From positions 62,001 through 126,000 of the forward strand of contig NZ_RHOU01000006.1 of the NCBI RefSeq assembly GCF_003946645.1: a stretch of DNA of 64,000 nucleotides, written 5' to 3'. Positions 51,970-61,224 of the stretch are shown one piece after another; the first letter of the stretch is position 1; every line of letters begins with the position of its first letter. The notes beneath the pieces are model-generated. The model had not been told where the DNA came from and made no database searches. It saw nothing but the letters and a program-made list of their open reading frames with translations. The stretch is from Lapidilactobacillus wuchangensis. Lineage in GTDB: Bacteria > Bacillota > Bacilli > Lactobacillales > Lactobacillaceae. The position numbers were made by a program, and so were the translations under genes.

Positions 51970-53670
51970 TTATTGTAAATCTGTTTCAGAAACAGCTGCC
52001 AAATTGGCAGAAATCTTAGCTAAGACATCATCAAGTGCGCCGTCCTTAAAGGGACTCTGCAAATGACCCAGTTCAATCAGCTGGTTAAACGTTAAGCTAC
52101 CACCAGCCTTAGCCATAGCCAAATAATCAGCCCAAGCTTGGTCATCATGGTTCACTTCAAATCGTTCCCAGAATTGGAAAGCCACCACTTGCGCCAGCGT
52201 GTAATCAATATAATAAAATGGCGCTTCAAAAATGTGACCTTGGCGATACCAATAAATGCCTCGCTCTAAATCAGCATCATCATATTGGCGACTAGGTAAA
52301 TACATTTTCTCTAAACGACGCCAAGTTTGCTTACGTTCTGTTGGCGTCCATTCTGGATGGCGATAAACTTCCGTCTGAAAATGATCGACTAACACGCCAT
52401 AGGGCAGAAAAGTCACAGCACTAGACAAATGTTCAAACTTATATTTGGTCGTTTGTTGGCCAAAGAATTTGTTCATCCACGGATAAGCAATGAACTCCAT
52501 ACTCATGGAGAAAATTTCCGCAGCTTCATTGGTTGGAAAGACACACTCCCAAGCCTTAATTGCCTGTGCTTGATAAGTTTGGAAGGCATGACCAGTTTCA
52601 TGAGTCAATACGTCGACATCGGCCGAAGTACCATTGAAATTAGCGAAAATAAATGGTGTTTTAAATTCAGGCAAATACTCGCAATAGCCACCACCTTGTT
52701 TGCCATGATGGCTTAACAAGTCCAAATTATGATTATCAACCATCATTTGGAAGAACTTGCCAGTTTCAGGTGACATCTCGTGATACATATCATTGGCCTT
52801 TGCCACTAATTCCTCAGCTGTGCCTTCAGGTGTGGCATTACCACTAAGATAATTGTAATCTTCATCGTAAAAATTAAGTTCATCTAAGCCTAAACGTTTT
52901 TGTTGGCGTTGGCGCAACTGACTGACAATTGGGACAACTTTTTCCAGAATTGTTTGCCGATAACGGGCCACATCATCAGCATCATAATCGAAGCGATTCA
53001 TGAAGTCATAGCTCATATCCGTATAATTATCGTAATTTAACTGATGCGCGATTTCAGTGCGCACTTGCACCATCTGATCATAAATTTGATCAAATTCAGC
53101 CTCATGTTCAACAAACCAAGCAGTGGTTGCCTGAGTTGCACGTTGGCGCAATTGGCGATCAGCCTTATTCTGAAACTTCTTCATTTGCGTTAAATTATAA
53201 GTTTCGCCAGCAAATTCAATTTGAGCCGAAGCAATCAATTCAGAATACTTTGTACTCAATTGATTATCTTGCTGCAGCAAAGGAATCACTTCCGGCGAGA
53301 AAGTTTTCAACTGATTTTTCGCCATTAAAAATAAGGTCTTCGGGAACGTATGCTGTAATTCAGCTTGAAATGGCGACTTCACCAGTTCTCGATAAAATTC
53401 AGTGGTGAACTCATTGTATTTGGGACTATATTCATTCCAATAGTCCTCTTCCTGATGATAAAAATCATCCAGAGTATTCACACTGAAGCGAATTTCGGCC
53501 AACATTTGTTGCGAAACAATTTTAGTTTCTAACTTACTAATTGCCAAAGCGGCATTAACAGCCGTTAGTGGATCATCGGCATGGTTCAAAGCCGTCAATA
53601 ATTGACGGTACTCAGCTGTTACTTGTTCAAAATTGGGACGTTGGTATGGTAATTGCGCGAAATCTGTCAT
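51970..53670 (-). CDS. M3 family oligoendopeptidase
   Basis: The 566-residue cytosolic zinc peptidase contains the HExxH site in [19 protein letters not shown] near residue 355 and the downstream glutamate in [19 protein letters not shown]. The architecture is that of PepF/M3B oligoendopeptidases that cut 6-20-residue peptides. It lies 14 bp upstream of the phosphoglycerate mutase-like gene, so the two are probably co-transcribed. Confidence 0.9.
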   Translation of the reverse strand: MTDFAQLPYQRPNFEQVTAEYRQLLTALNHADDPLTAVNAALAISKLETKIVSQQMLAEIRFSVNTLDDFYHQEEDYWNEYSPKYNEFTTEFYRELVKSPFQAELQHTFPKTLFLMAKNQLKTFSPEVIPLLQQDNQLSTKYSELIASAQIEFAGETYNLTQMKKFQNKADRQLRQRATQATTAWFVEHEAEFDQIYDQMVQVRTEIAHQLNYDNYTDMSYDFMNRFDYDADDVARYRQTILEKVVPIVSQLRQRQQKRLGLDELNFYDEDYNYLSGNATPEGTAEELVAKANDMYHEMSPETGKFFQMMVDNHNLDLLSHHGKQGGGYCEYLPEFKTPFIFANFNGTSADVDVLTHETGHAFQTYQAQAIKAWECVFPTNEAAEIFSMSMEFIAYPWMNKFFGQQTTKYKFEHLSSAVTFLPYGVLVDHFQTEVYRHPEWTPTERKQTWRRLEKMYLPSRQYDDADLERGIYWYRQGHIFEAPFYYIDYTLAQVVAFQFWERFEVNHDDQAWADYLAMAKAGGSLTFNQLIELGHLQSPFKDGALDDVLAKISANLAAVSETDLQ

Positions 53671-53839
53671 AAAAAGCGCCTCCTAATAGTTTTCTATTAT
53701 AAACGATTATCGTAACGAAAGAAAACCGCCTAGCATTGATTCTAGGCCTAGTTTGAAATAGTTACCCAATTCACCTATACACTTTGTGAATTATCAGGCA
53801 CCGCATTAGCCTCATCCGTTCAATTACATAATTGCCCGC
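53671..53839. other. Intergenic region without recognised gene
   Basis: This 169-bp stretch, part of the 878-base-free gap reduced to 357 bp between the oligoendopeptidase and the GNAT gene, contains CCTAGCATTGATTCTAGG (about 53731-53748), a short inverted repeat, and presumably the oligoendopeptidase promoter. No repeat element of family A or B is present and no coding frame is convincing. Confidence 0.4.
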
Positions 53840-53875
53840 AAAAAAAGCCCCAGACTATCTGTAGTAGTCTGGGGC
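53840..53875 (-). terminator. Terminator of the pta-tsaE-GNAT gene string
   Basis: GCCCCAGACTA (53847-53857) and TAGTCTGGGGC (53865-53875) form a perfect 11-bp stem, followed on the minus strand by seven T. It lies about 150 bp after the GNAT stop; the sequence between shows nothing recognisable. Confidence 0.85.
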
Positions 53876-54027
53876 TTCGGTGATCAATGTTTGACTTCGT
53901 CAGCTACAATATAACATTTTGAGATTAATTTTACAAACTATTATAGTCCCCGCTGTCAAAACACAATGATTAGTTTTGCATGCTGCACTGGTGTTTTAAA
54001 CTGGACCACTTTTATTTTGGTGCAATC

Positions 54028-54549
54028 TTAAAATAAGCGTGCCATTAATAACGTCTCTAACAGGTCACCATTCAGACTGCGATAGCTGGCTGGTAAGCGA
54101 CCTTCTAAAGTAAAATCAAATTTCTGATAAAGTTTTTGTGCGGCTAGATTACGAGTTTGCACAAATAATTGGACCCGTTTAAGAATGGATTGCTCGGCGA
54201 CCCAAGTCAAGGCCATGTCCATCAGCGCTGAGCCTAAGCCGATTTGGCGATCCGCCGTAGCCACTAATAATCCTAACTCGCCAACATGAGCCGTTGCTGG
54301 ATTGGCGCTAGCGGCAATCCGCAAGTAACCAATAATTTCTGCATCAGCTACGGCCAACAGTAATAAATTATTGGGACTAGCGGCAATAGCTGTTAACTGT
54401 GGCGCGAGTTGTGCGGCCGTTAAGTCAGTTAGTGCAGCATCAGTTTCGACAAAATCACAGGGAACAACCTCAGTCTGCCAAAAAGCCAACAGCGCAGCAG
54501 CATCAGATGCTTCAGCACTACGAATTGTAACAGCGACGTCTTCACTCAT
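54028..54549 (-). CDS. GNAT N-acetyltransferase
   Basis: The 173-residue protein has the GNAT core (GELGLLVATADRQIGLGSALMDMALTWVAEQSILKRVQLFVQTRNLAAQKLYQKFDFTLEGRL) with acetyl-CoA loop RQIGLG and the N-AQKLY-F signature. I choose the ATG at 54547-54549 (MSEDVAVTIRSAEASDA), which overlaps the tsaE end by eight bases; the longer frame merely reads through tsaE. Position after tsaE is where rimI often lies, but the sequence looks like a general small-molecule or peptide acetyltransferase. Confidence 0.82.
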   Translation of the reverse strand: MSEDVAVTIRSAEASDAAALLAFWQTEVVPCDFVETDAALTDLTAAQLAPQLTAIAASPNNLLLLAVADAEIIGYLRIAASANPATAHVGELGLLVATADRQIGLGSALMDMALTWVAEQSILKRVQLFVQTRNLAAQKLYQKFDFTLEGRLPASYRSLNGDLLETLLMARLF

Positions 54550-55024
54550 GATCAGACCAAGCCGCGGTAATTTGTTCGAGTAATTTCTGACTATTGGCAC
54601 CACTGGCACTGATTGTAAATTGCCGAGTGTCCGCGGCAAAGTCGGGCAAGTCCCGTTGAATGTCAATCACTAGGCGATCAGCGGGCAGGACATCCTCACC
54701 AAACTGTGACCACTCCACCACGCAAACACCATCACTATCGAAATACTCTTCAAGACCCAAATCGTCAGCTGAACTGTGTTCCAAACGATACAAGTCCATG
54801 TGGAATAATGGTAAACGACCCTGTCGATATTCACGTATCAAAGTAAAGGTCGGACTTTTAATCGCCCGGTCAATACCTAATGACTTGGCTAAACCTTTAG
54901 TGAAAGTTGTTTTACCGGCACCTAGGTCACCATTTAATAATAGTAAACTACCTGGTTGAACCAAGTTACCAACGACTTGACCAAATTTTTCTGTCTCGGC
55001 GGCATTTTTTGTCAGAAATTTCAA
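54542..55024 (-). CDS. tsaE: tRNA threonylcarbamoyladenosine biosynthesis ATPase TsaE
   Basis: The 160-residue protein has the P-loop GDLGAGKTTFTKGLAKSLG near residues 35-53, SPTFTLIREY, and LFHMDLYRLEHSSADDLGLEEYF, all standard TsaE (YdiB/YjeE) features. It works with TsaB and TsaD to make t6A37 in tRNA. It lies 60 bp after pta and overlaps the following GNAT gene. Confidence 0.95.
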   Translation of the reverse strand: MKFLTKNAAETEKFGQVVGNLVQPGSLLLLNGDLGAGKTTFTKGLAKSLGIDRAIKSPTFTLIREYRQGRLPLFHMDLYRLEHSSADDLGLEEYFDSDGVCVVEWSQFGEDVLPADRLVIDIQRDLPDFAADTRQFTISASGANSQKLLEQITAAWSDHE

Positions 55025-55084
55025 ACTTTAACTCCTTTAAGATTTGGTTGTTACATCAAACTAACCAAATCAGATCATCAAATA

Positions 55085-56074
55085 TTATTGTAACGATTGA
55101 GCAGCGGTAATAATGGCTAATTTATAAACATCCTCTTCATTAGCACCCCGTGACAGGTCAGAAACTGGTTTATTCAATCCCTGCAAAACTGGGCCAATGG
55201 CTTCAAAGTGGCCGAAGCGTTGGGCAATCTTGTAGCCAATATTACCAGATTGCAATTCTGGGAAAATAAAGACATTGGCATGACCAGCAACTTCTGAACC
55301 AGGCGCTTTTTGTGCAGCGACTGATGGCACATAAGAAGCATCAAATTGTAATTCACCATCAATTTGATATTCAGGTGCCATTTCTTGAGCAATTTTAGTG
55401 GCTTCAACGACTTTATCAACCTCAGGAGATTTAGCTGAACCTTTAGTTGAGAAGCTTAACATCGAAACTTTTGGATCAATATCGAATAATTCAGCTGTTT
55501 TGGCTGATTGAACCGCAATTTCAGCTAATTCTTGGGCGTTAGGATTGATGTTAATGGCGCAATCTGAGAACAAGTACCGTTCGCCGTCACGTTCCCGACC
55601 CCGCTGCATAATAAAGGCACCTGAAGTCCGCGAAACATTTGGTTTAGTTTTAATAATTTGTAACGCTGGGCGCACGGTTTCACCAGTGGAATGAACAATC
55701 CCAGAAACCATCCCATCAACCTTGTCTAAGTATACTAACATCGTCCCGAAATAATTACCATCACGCAAAATTGATTCCGCTTGTTCAGCCGTAGCTTTGC
55801 CATGACGACGCTCAACAAAAGCATCAACCATCGCTTTGAAATCAGCTGCTGGGTAGTTGTTAGGGTCGATAATTGTTAAAGCATCGACATGTAACCCATT
55901 TTTCAAAGCAACCGCCTTAATTTCGTCAACATTACCTAATAAAACAGGTTCCAAAACTTGGTCAGCCTTTAAACGCACAGCAGCACCAATAATTCGAGGT
56001 TCCGCACCCTCAGGGAAAACAATCTTGATATTCTTACCATTAATTTTTTCCTGCAAGCTCGCAAATAAATCCAT
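55085..56074 (-). CDS. pta: Phosphate acetyltransferase
   Basis: The 329-residue enzyme interconverts acetyl-CoA and acetyl phosphate. It opens MDLFASLQEKINGKNIKIVFPEGAEPRI from the ATG at 56072-56074 behind GGAGGAAAT; the longer frame upstream has no similarity. Segments DGMVSGIVHSTGETVRPALQIIKTKPNVSRTSGAF and ELQFDASYVPSVAAQKAPGSEVAGHANVFIFPELQSGNIGYKIAQR are typical. pta followed by tsaE is common in lactobacilli and bacilli relatives. Confidence 0.95.
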   Translation of the reverse strand: MDLFASLQEKINGKNIKIVFPEGAEPRIIGAAVRLKADQVLEPVLLGNVDEIKAVALKNGLHVDALTIIDPNNYPAADFKAMVDAFVERRHGKATAEQAESILRDGNYFGTMLVYLDKVDGMVSGIVHSTGETVRPALQIIKTKPNVSRTSGAFIMQRGRERDGERYLFSDCAININPNAQELAEIAVQSAKTAELFDIDPKVSMLSFSTKGSAKSPEVDKVVEATKIAQEMAPEYQIDGELQFDASYVPSVAAQKAPGSEVAGHANVFIFPELQSGNIGYKIAQRFGHFEAIGPVLQGLNKPVSDLSRGANEEDVYKLAIITAAQSLQ

Positions 56075-56090
56075 CCTATTTCCTCCATTA

Positions 56091-56104
56091 AGAAAGCGTT
56101 TTAT
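56091..56104. promoter_or_regulatory. Candidate cre site in the pta leader
   Basis: Minus strand ATAAAACGCTTTCT matches WGWAARCGYTWNCW except at position 2. It lies between the predicted -10 and the ribosome-binding site of pta, a downstream position that would favour repression rather than the activation known for Bacillus pta. Confidence 0.45.
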
Positions 56105-56117
56105 ACATACAAATTCC

Positions 56118-56145
56118 ATTCTACCTTGTTTAGAAAGAATCGCAA
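56118..56145 (-). promoter_or_regulatory. Promoter of pta
   Basis: Minus strand: -35 TTGCGA (56140-56145), 16-bp spacer, -10 TAGAAT (56118-56123). Confidence 0.55.
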
Positions 56146-56157
56146 CTTTATTTTTAA

Positions 56158-56280
56158 GAGTGTGAGGGACGGTGGGTTTTTGGCGTAGTACAATTTCAAA
56201 TATTTGCATGAGCTGGTGCAACCAGATCGTGTGAATATTCAAATTATACCTAGCCATTTGCCACCCCGAACACGTTTCAG
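56158..56280 (+). repeat. Family A hairpin element, single copy A4
   Basis: Shares GAGTGTGAGGG, TTTTTGGCGTAG, TAGCCATTTG and CCCGAACACGTTTCAGC with the tandem copies at 13987-14354. Stem sequences are new but pair: GGTGG (56171-56175) with CCACC (56261-56265), GTACAATTT with AAATTATAC, and apical CTGGT-GCA-ACCAG. It separates the pta promoter from the end of ung. Confidence 0.85.
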
Positions 56281-56284
56281 CACC

Positions 56285-56974
56285 CTACTCTCCACCATCC
56301 GGTTTCTCGGGCAGCTGCCAGTTAATCGGTGTCTCCCCATATTTGGCCAGTGCTTCATTGGTTTTAGAAAATGGCTTGGAGCCAAAAAAGCCACGGGAAG
56401 CTGATAAGGGACTGGGATGGACCGAAGTAATCACCGTATTTTTGCTTTCGTCAATTAGTTCGCGTTTCGCCTTGGCTGCATTGCCCCACAAAATGAACAC
56501 CACACCACCACGTTCTGATAAAGCAGCAATCGCCTGATCACTGAGCCGTTCCCAACCCTTTCCTCGATGAGAATAGGCCTGATGAGCACGAACGGTTAAA
56601 ACCGCGTTTAATAATAAGACCCCTTGATCAGCCCATGATTTCAAATAACCATGATTGACTGGCGTTGCGCCAACGTCGGTCGCCAATTCTTTATAAATGT
56701 TACGCAATGACGGTGGAATTTGCGTTCCTGGTCGCACCGAGAAACTTAAGCCATGCGCTTGACCAGGTTCATGGTAAGGATCTTGTCCTAAAATAACGAC
56801 CTTCACTTTATTGAAAGGTGTCCATTCGAATGCTTGAAAAATATGGTACATATCAGGATAAATGGTTTGCGTCCGATATTCATTTTTTAAATACTGATGT
56901 AAGCGGGCGTATTCAGGAGATTCAAAAACGGGATCGAGAATTTCTTGCCAATCATTATCGATGATTTGTTTCAT
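56285..56974 (-). CDS. ung: Uracil-DNA glycosylase
   Basis: The 229-residue family 1 UDG removes uracil from DNA. Signature [18 protein letters not shown] near residues 64-81 contains the catalytic Asp in [29 protein letters not shown] and the leucine loop [18 protein letters not shown] near 187-204 complete the set. Length is normal. It ends five bases from family A copy A4. Confidence 0.96.
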   Translation of the reverse strand: MKQIIDNDWQEILDPVFESPEYARLHQYLKNEYRTQTIYPDMYHIFQAFEWTPFNKVKVVILGQDPYHEPGQAHGLSFSVRPGTQIPPSLRNIYKELATDVGATPVNHGYLKSWADQGVLLLNAVLTVRAHQAYSHRGKGWERLSDQAIAALSERGGVVFILWGNAAKAKRELIDESKNTVITSVHPSPLSASRGFFGSKPFSKTNEALAKYGETPINWQLPEKPDGGE

Positions 56975-57049
56975 TTTAATCGCGCCATTTCTAACTAAAT
57001 TTAATAACTCTATGCTACACTAAAGTTAAACAATTAAGAAGGTGATTTT

Positions 57050-57931
57050 ATGATTTCAATTATAGCATCTGACATGGATGGTACTTTGTTAAATGATCAT
57101 ATGGAAATTACCCCTAAAACTGTGGCCGCAATCAAAAAGGCCCAAGAAGCTGGGATTGAATTCATGGTGGCAACAGGTCGTGGTTTGACCGAAGCCCAAC
57201 CAATCGTTAAAAATGCCGGTTTAGACAAAATGGCGTATATCACATTAAACGGTGCTCAAGTTTATGACGTCGACGGCAAATTGGTCGTCAGTGAACCCCT
57301 CGAAAATACAATTGTTACTGAATTGATCAAAAAGTTACGCGCGCAACAATTTTACTTCGAGTTGGTAACGAACAAAGGAATTTTTTCCGAAAGTAAAGTC
57401 CGGCGAATTCAACATGTCGCTGATTTACTGGTCAACCTCAATCCAGATACAACGTACAAAATAGCCGTTGCCCTAGCGGCAGCACGGCTAGAAATCATGA
57501 ACATTAATTATGTCGACAATTACGACACGATTCTCAACGACGATAGTTTTCAAATTATGAAGATTCTGGTTTTCTCGGAATCTGGTCCCGATGTTTTTAC
57601 TAATTTCAAAGCGGACTATCAAAACAGTTCCGAAATTGTCATCACGTCTTCTTCGCCGAACAACATTGAAATCAATAGTATTCGTGCGCAAAAGGGCCTC
57701 GCCTTGATCGACTACGCCAAACAAAAGGGTGTAACTGCAGATGAAGTCATGGCTGTGGGCGATAATTTAAACGATGAATCAATGATCAAAGCGGCAGGTG
57801 TTGGTGTTGCCATGGGTAACGCCCTGCCGGCAATTAAGGAATTGGCAACTTTTACCACCGCAACTAATCTGAACGATGGTGTTGGCCAGGCAGTTGAGTG
57901 GGCCCTGAGCCAGCAAAAAAGCCAGCATTGA
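57050..57931 (+). CDS. Cof-type HAD-superfamily phosphatase
   Basis: The 293-residue protein starts MISIIASDMDGTLLNDHMEITPKT, with the nucleophile motif DMDGT, and has VMAVGDNLNDESMIKAAGVGVAMGNALPAIK near residues 236-267 as the metal-binding motif. This is the Cof/YidA-type IIB HAD family that dephosphorylates sugar phosphates or flavin precursors. Substrate unknown. Ribosome-binding site AAGGTG precedes the ATG by 7 bases. Confidence 0.92.
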   Translation: MISIIASDMDGTLLNDHMEITPKTVAAIKKAQEAGIEFMVATGRGLTEAQPIVKNAGLDKMAYITLNGAQVYDVDGKLVVSEPLENTIVTELIKKLRAQQFYFELVTNKGIFSESKVRRIQHVADLLVNLNPDTTYKIAVALAAARLEIMNINYVDNYDTILNDDSFQIMKILVFSESGPDVFTNFKADYQNSSEIVITSSSPNNIEINSIRAQKGLALIDYAKQKGVTADEVMAVGDNLNDESMIKAAGVGVAMGNALPAIKELATFTTATNLNDGVGQAVEWALSQQKSQH

Positions 57932-57946
57932 CGCTAGGTGTCACCT

Positions 57947-58471
57947 ATGACGATTTATTATTTAGTTAACCAAAACATTGGTGGCAGCGATAGTCAGTTT
58001 ATTTTCGATCACCAGATGCAACCATTGATGATTCTAACCGGACGGTTCGGCCTCAATCAAAACGGGATTCGCCTACTGACGATCGATGGTCAATATCGCG
58101 GTCGCGTCGTCCATCGCAAAAGTAATTTTGCGGCCACCTACGAACTGCAGACGGACCGGCGCACTCTGGGACAAATGACTAAGATGACCGGCCTCTGGCA
58201 TCAATTCGCCTATGTTAGCAATTTAAAGTGGACCGTGTTAGGCTCTGTCACCACGAACACTTATCAAGTGACCCACGGGATTCATCCTGTTTTTGATGCT
58301 CACTCAATTGTCACTAGTAAAAAACTTGATGGCTTGCAACTCACTTTGGCAGACGATCAAGATCGCATCCCAGCTTTCCTAGTTGCTGCCACGCTAAATC
58401 AATGGGTTTTACTCTCGCAACGTAAAAGCAAACACTTGTTTAACTCCTTTGAGGATATTGCCATTAATTAA
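57947..58471 (+). CDS. Uncharacterised protein, possibly LURP-one/Tubby C-terminal-like
   Basis: The 174-residue protein begins MTIYYLVNQNIGGSDSQFIFD. It is rich in alternating beta-like strands (QPLMILTGRF, GIRLLTIDGQYRGRVVHR, LKWTVLGSVTTNTYQVTHG), which recalls the YxjI/LURP-one Tubby-like beta barrel. This is a fold impression only; I do not recognise diagnostic residues. The start is taken as the ATG at 57947, with AGGTG a few bases upstream. It lies 15 bp after the HAD phosphatase gene and ends before a bidirectional terminator. Confidence 0.6.
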   Translation: MTIYYLVNQNIGGSDSQFIFDHQMQPLMILTGRFGLNQNGIRLLTIDGQYRGRVVHRKSNFAATYELQTDRRTLGQMTKMTGLWHQFAYVSNLKWTVLGSVTTNTYQVTHGIHPVFDAHSIVTSKKLDGLQLTLADDQDRIPAFLVAATLNQWVLLSQRKSKHLFNSFEDIAIN

Positions 58472-58484
58472 GTTCACGACTAAA

Positions 58485-58526
58485 AAAATACCGACTAATT
58501 CATCAAAATGAATTAGTCGGTATTTT
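58485..58526. terminator. Bidirectional terminator
   Basis: AAAATACCGACTAATTCAT (58485-58503) and ATGAATTAGTCGGTATTTT (58508-58526) form a perfect 19-bp stem with A/T runs on both sides. It serves the convergent plus-strand gene at 57947 and the minus-strand GNAT gene ending at 58587. Confidence 0.9.
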
Positions 58527-58586
58527 GTCACCAATCACCAGTCAAGCATCACCAAACACATTTAACTGCGTGTCCAGAAAATGCCA

Positions 58587-59168
58587 TTATTTAATTGGTC
58601 GAACCAAATGTTCATAGCGATGGGAACCAATCATAATTTCCCCATCTTTAACAAAGCCATGATGCGTATAAACGCGTTTAGCTTTAGGATTGCCCAAATC
58701 CACGTTTAAGCTAATGAGAGTCTCGCCCTTTTGTTTCAGCCAATCATTTAGAAAGTCCAATAATTTCCCACCAATGCCGTGACCTTGTGCCGCCGGAGCA
58801 ACTGCCAGCGAATCCAAATACCATTCACCTGGCTGTGCTTCTACATCAGTAAACATTGCAAAGTCTGCAGGCAAATCATGTTTGGCCAAATATGGTTGTA
58901 ACCCATCATCGATGGTTGCTTCTTTTGCCGCTGGATAACCAACACAGATTCCTAAAACTTGGTCACTCTGGTCATCAACATAAACTAACATTTGTGGATA
59001 ACCATAACGATAATCAGGCGCCGCAAAGGCATCGATTAATAAATCTTGAATTTTATCCTCGCCAACGGATTTAACAACGGGAATTTCCATATCATGAATA
59101 ATTTGCATGAGAATTGGCATTGCTTGTTGTGCATCAGCTAATTTTGCTGGTCGGATCAAATTTCTCAC
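58587..59168 (-). CDS. GNAT N-acetyltransferase
   Basis: The 193-residue protein contains WYLDSLAVAPAAQGHGIGGKLLDFLNDWLKQKGETLISLNVDLGNPKAKRVYTHHGFVKDGEIMIGSHRYEHLVRPI, a full GNAT core with the AQGHGIG acetyl-CoA loop near residue 129 and the NPKAKRVY-GF motif. It resembles the lactobacillar acetyltransferases of the YhbS/RimI-like kind with H-Y-H-type ending. The acceptor is unknown. Confidence 0.85.
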   Translation of the reverse strand: MRNLIRPAKLADAQQAMPILMQIIHDMEIPVVKSVGEDKIQDLLIDAFAAPDYRYGYPQMLVYVDDQSDQVLGICVGYPAAKEATIDDGLQPYLAKHDLPADFAMFTDVEAQPGEWYLDSLAVAPAAQGHGIGGKLLDFLNDWLKQKGETLISLNVDLGNPKAKRVYTHHGFVKDGEIMIGSHRYEHLVRPIK

Positions 59169-59371
59169 CTCAGAATAAGTTAATTGTTCGTCCTTATTCT
59201 AACAGATACTACCAAAAATCGCTCGACTACTTTATTTTAATCCAACAAGCAGTTCTATTTGATCTCGGAATTCAATTATTCCTTACCTGGTGATGCCTTC
59301 ATCATAACGAGTCAGCGGTCACAACACAACCGTTACTTTCCGGCTAATGTGCAACTTTTTGACAAAAAGAT

Positions 59372-59893
59372 TCAACTGTCTAAACGACAATCGAAAAGTG
59401 CCAAACGCCGCTGAATTTGATGCCAGTCCTCCGTAAAATTATCCAGCAACCACAACTGTAGCTCAAATAATAACGCGGCTGATAATACTTGTAATTGTTG
59501 CGTTAATACCGTCGTATTTTTTAGCGCCGTGATTTGATCATAATTAGCTGCTAAAGTTTGAGTGAGCGCGCGTTGAATCGCAATAATGATTTGCGTCGAA
59601 TCACTAAGTTGATACATGTTTTTAACCAATACTTGATGATTACCAATATAAGCCAACAGAAATTCAGTCGTCGCTGGCCAATCTAGTTGATGGGTTTGAA
59701 TTGGCGAAATGATCTCTTGTTGAAAAGTATAGGCAAACGTTTCGGGTAAGCCACCGCGAAAATGATAATATAATGTGGAACGCGACACTTGCACAGAACG
59801 CGTCAATTCATTAATTGTGTAGTGCGTTCGGGGCTGAATTGATAAATCCTGCTTAACAGCAAGCATAATTGCGACTTTTGTCATCGAAGTCAT
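59372..59893 (-). CDS. TetR-family regulator
   Basis: The 173-residue protein starts MTSMTKVAIMLAVKQDLSIQ from the ATG at 59891-59893 (GAGGTG upstream) and has a TetR HTH, YTINELTRSVQVSRSTLYYHFRGG, near residues 25-48. The C-terminal half is helical with no recognisable ligand motif. It lies 270 bp from, and is divergent to, the Ugp-like transporter, which makes it a candidate local regulator. Confidence 0.8.
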   Translation of the reverse strand: MTSMTKVAIMLAVKQDLSIQPRTHYTINELTRSVQVSRSTLYYHFRGGLPETFAYTFQQEIISPIQTHQLDWPATTEFLLAYIGNHQVLVKNMYQLSDSTQIIIAIQRALTQTLAANYDQITALKNTTVLTQQLQVLSAALLFELQLWLLDNFTEDWHQIQRRLALFDCRLDS

Positions 59894-60083
59894 TACCAAC
59901 ACCTCATCCTGAAAAATTAATGGATATTTTTTTGAGTACTAAAAGCGCCACCAAATTAGACTAATTAAACGATTTGTTTAAACGTGCATTTCATAATCTT
60001 CAAAAATCAATATTATCTGTCCTAATGTTATTTAATTCACGCCGAAAAAAAGGCGGAAAAATTTTAAAGATTCCAAGACATTA

Positions 60084-60132
60084 ACCACAAAATGTTGTAA
60101 GATATTTTTAGACTTAACTGTTATCTTGTGGT
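60084..60132 (+). promoter_or_regulatory. Candidate promoter with flanking inverted repeat, Ugp-like operon
   Basis: -35 TTGTAA (60095-60100), 18-bp spacer, -10 TGTTAT (60119-60124). ACCACAA (60084-60090) and TTGTGGT (60126-60132) form an inverted repeat flanking the promoter, a possible operator for the divergent TetR protein. Both parts are weak individually. Confidence 0.4.
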
Positions 60133-60162
60133 CGAAAAACAATTTTTAAAGGGGCGAAACAG

Positions 60163-61224
60163 TTGGAAGTTACCTTCAAAGATGTCTCACTTTCATATGA
60201 TGGGAGCCGTGAAATTCTCCATCATTTGAACTTTACGATTCCAGAGGGCACCTTGGTTTCGATTTTAGGACCAAGTGGTTGCGGGAAATCAACAACCTTA
60301 ATGATGATCTCAGGTTTGTTGGCGCCAACCTCAGGAAAGATTTTCTTTGGTGACAAAGATGTTACTAAGCAAGATGCATTAGCACGTAAAGTGGGCATGG
60401 TGTTCCAAAATTATGCCTTGTATCCACACTTAACCGTTCTGGAGAACATTATGTTCCCATTGAAAATGGCCAAGGTTAAAAAGCCTGAACGTAAAAAACG
60501 GGCGTTGGAATTAGCAAAATTAGTTCATGTTGAGGATCAAATCAATAAAAAACCTGGTGCCCTTTCTGGTGGCCAGCAACAACGGGTGGCCATCGCCCGG
60601 GCCTTGGCTAAGGAACCTAGTTTACTTTTACTTGACGAACCACTGTCTAATCTTGATGCTCGTTTAAGAATTGAAATGCGTGAGGAAATTCGCCGGATTC
60701 AACAAGAAACTGGCGTTACGACCATTTTCGTCACTCATGACCAAGACGAAGCGCTTCATATTTCCGATCACATCATGGTTTTGAACAATGGCGACATGCA
60801 ACAATTCAGTTCTGCTGAAACCTTGTACGATAATCCAAGCAACTTATTCGTCGCTAAGTTTATCGGCGAACCAGTAATCAATACGCTGGAAATTTCTGAC
60901 TTCCAAGGCGAACTTGATCAACATGTCCCTGCTGACATTCTTAAAAATGCCGTTAGTGTGGGCATTCGTCCTGAAGCCTTGCAAGATCATGATTCTGGCA
61001 GTGACACCATTGCCACGATTGAAACAACCGTGAAAGAATTTGAAAAATACGGTCGTGAAAAGAATGCCCAGCTTGATTTCCATGGCAAGAAATTATTAAC
61101 GACTGAAATTGAAAATAATCTCGAAAAAGATCAAAAATTAACACTCTACCTACAAAAGTCAGGTTTCTACTTGTTTGATCAAGACGGCAAACGAATCTTT
61201 GGCGGTGATCAGGATGCTAAATGA
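60163..61224 (+). CDS. ugpC: ABC transporter ATPase, UgpC/MsmK type
   Basis: The 353-residue protein has Walker A GPSGCGKST near residue 37, signature LSGGQQQRVAIARAL near 134, Walker B LLLLDEPLSNLDA near 155, the switch His in VTHDQDEAL and a C-terminal TOBE/MalK-type regulatory domain. This is the CUT1 carbohydrate-importer ATPase class. Start is TTG at 60163 after GGGGCG. Such ATPases can serve several importers, so it might also drive MalFG. It overlaps the next gene by 11 bp. Confidence 0.92.
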   Translation: MEVTFKDVSLSYDGSREILHHLNFTIPEGTLVSILGPSGCGKSTTLMMISGLLAPTSGKIFFGDKDVTKQDALARKVGMVFQNYALYPHLTVLENIMFPLKMAKVKKPERKKRALELAKLVHVEDQINKKPGALSGGQQQRVAIARALAKEPSLLLLDEPLSNLDARLRIEMREEIRRIQQETGVTTIFVTHDQDEALHISDHIMVLNNGDMQQFSSAETLYDNPSNLFVAKFIGEPVINTLEISDFQGELDQHVPADILKNAVSVGIRPEALQDHDSGSDTIATIETTVKEFEKYGREKNAQLDFHGKKLLTTEIENNLEKDQKLTLYLQKSGFYLFDQDGKRIFGGDQDAK

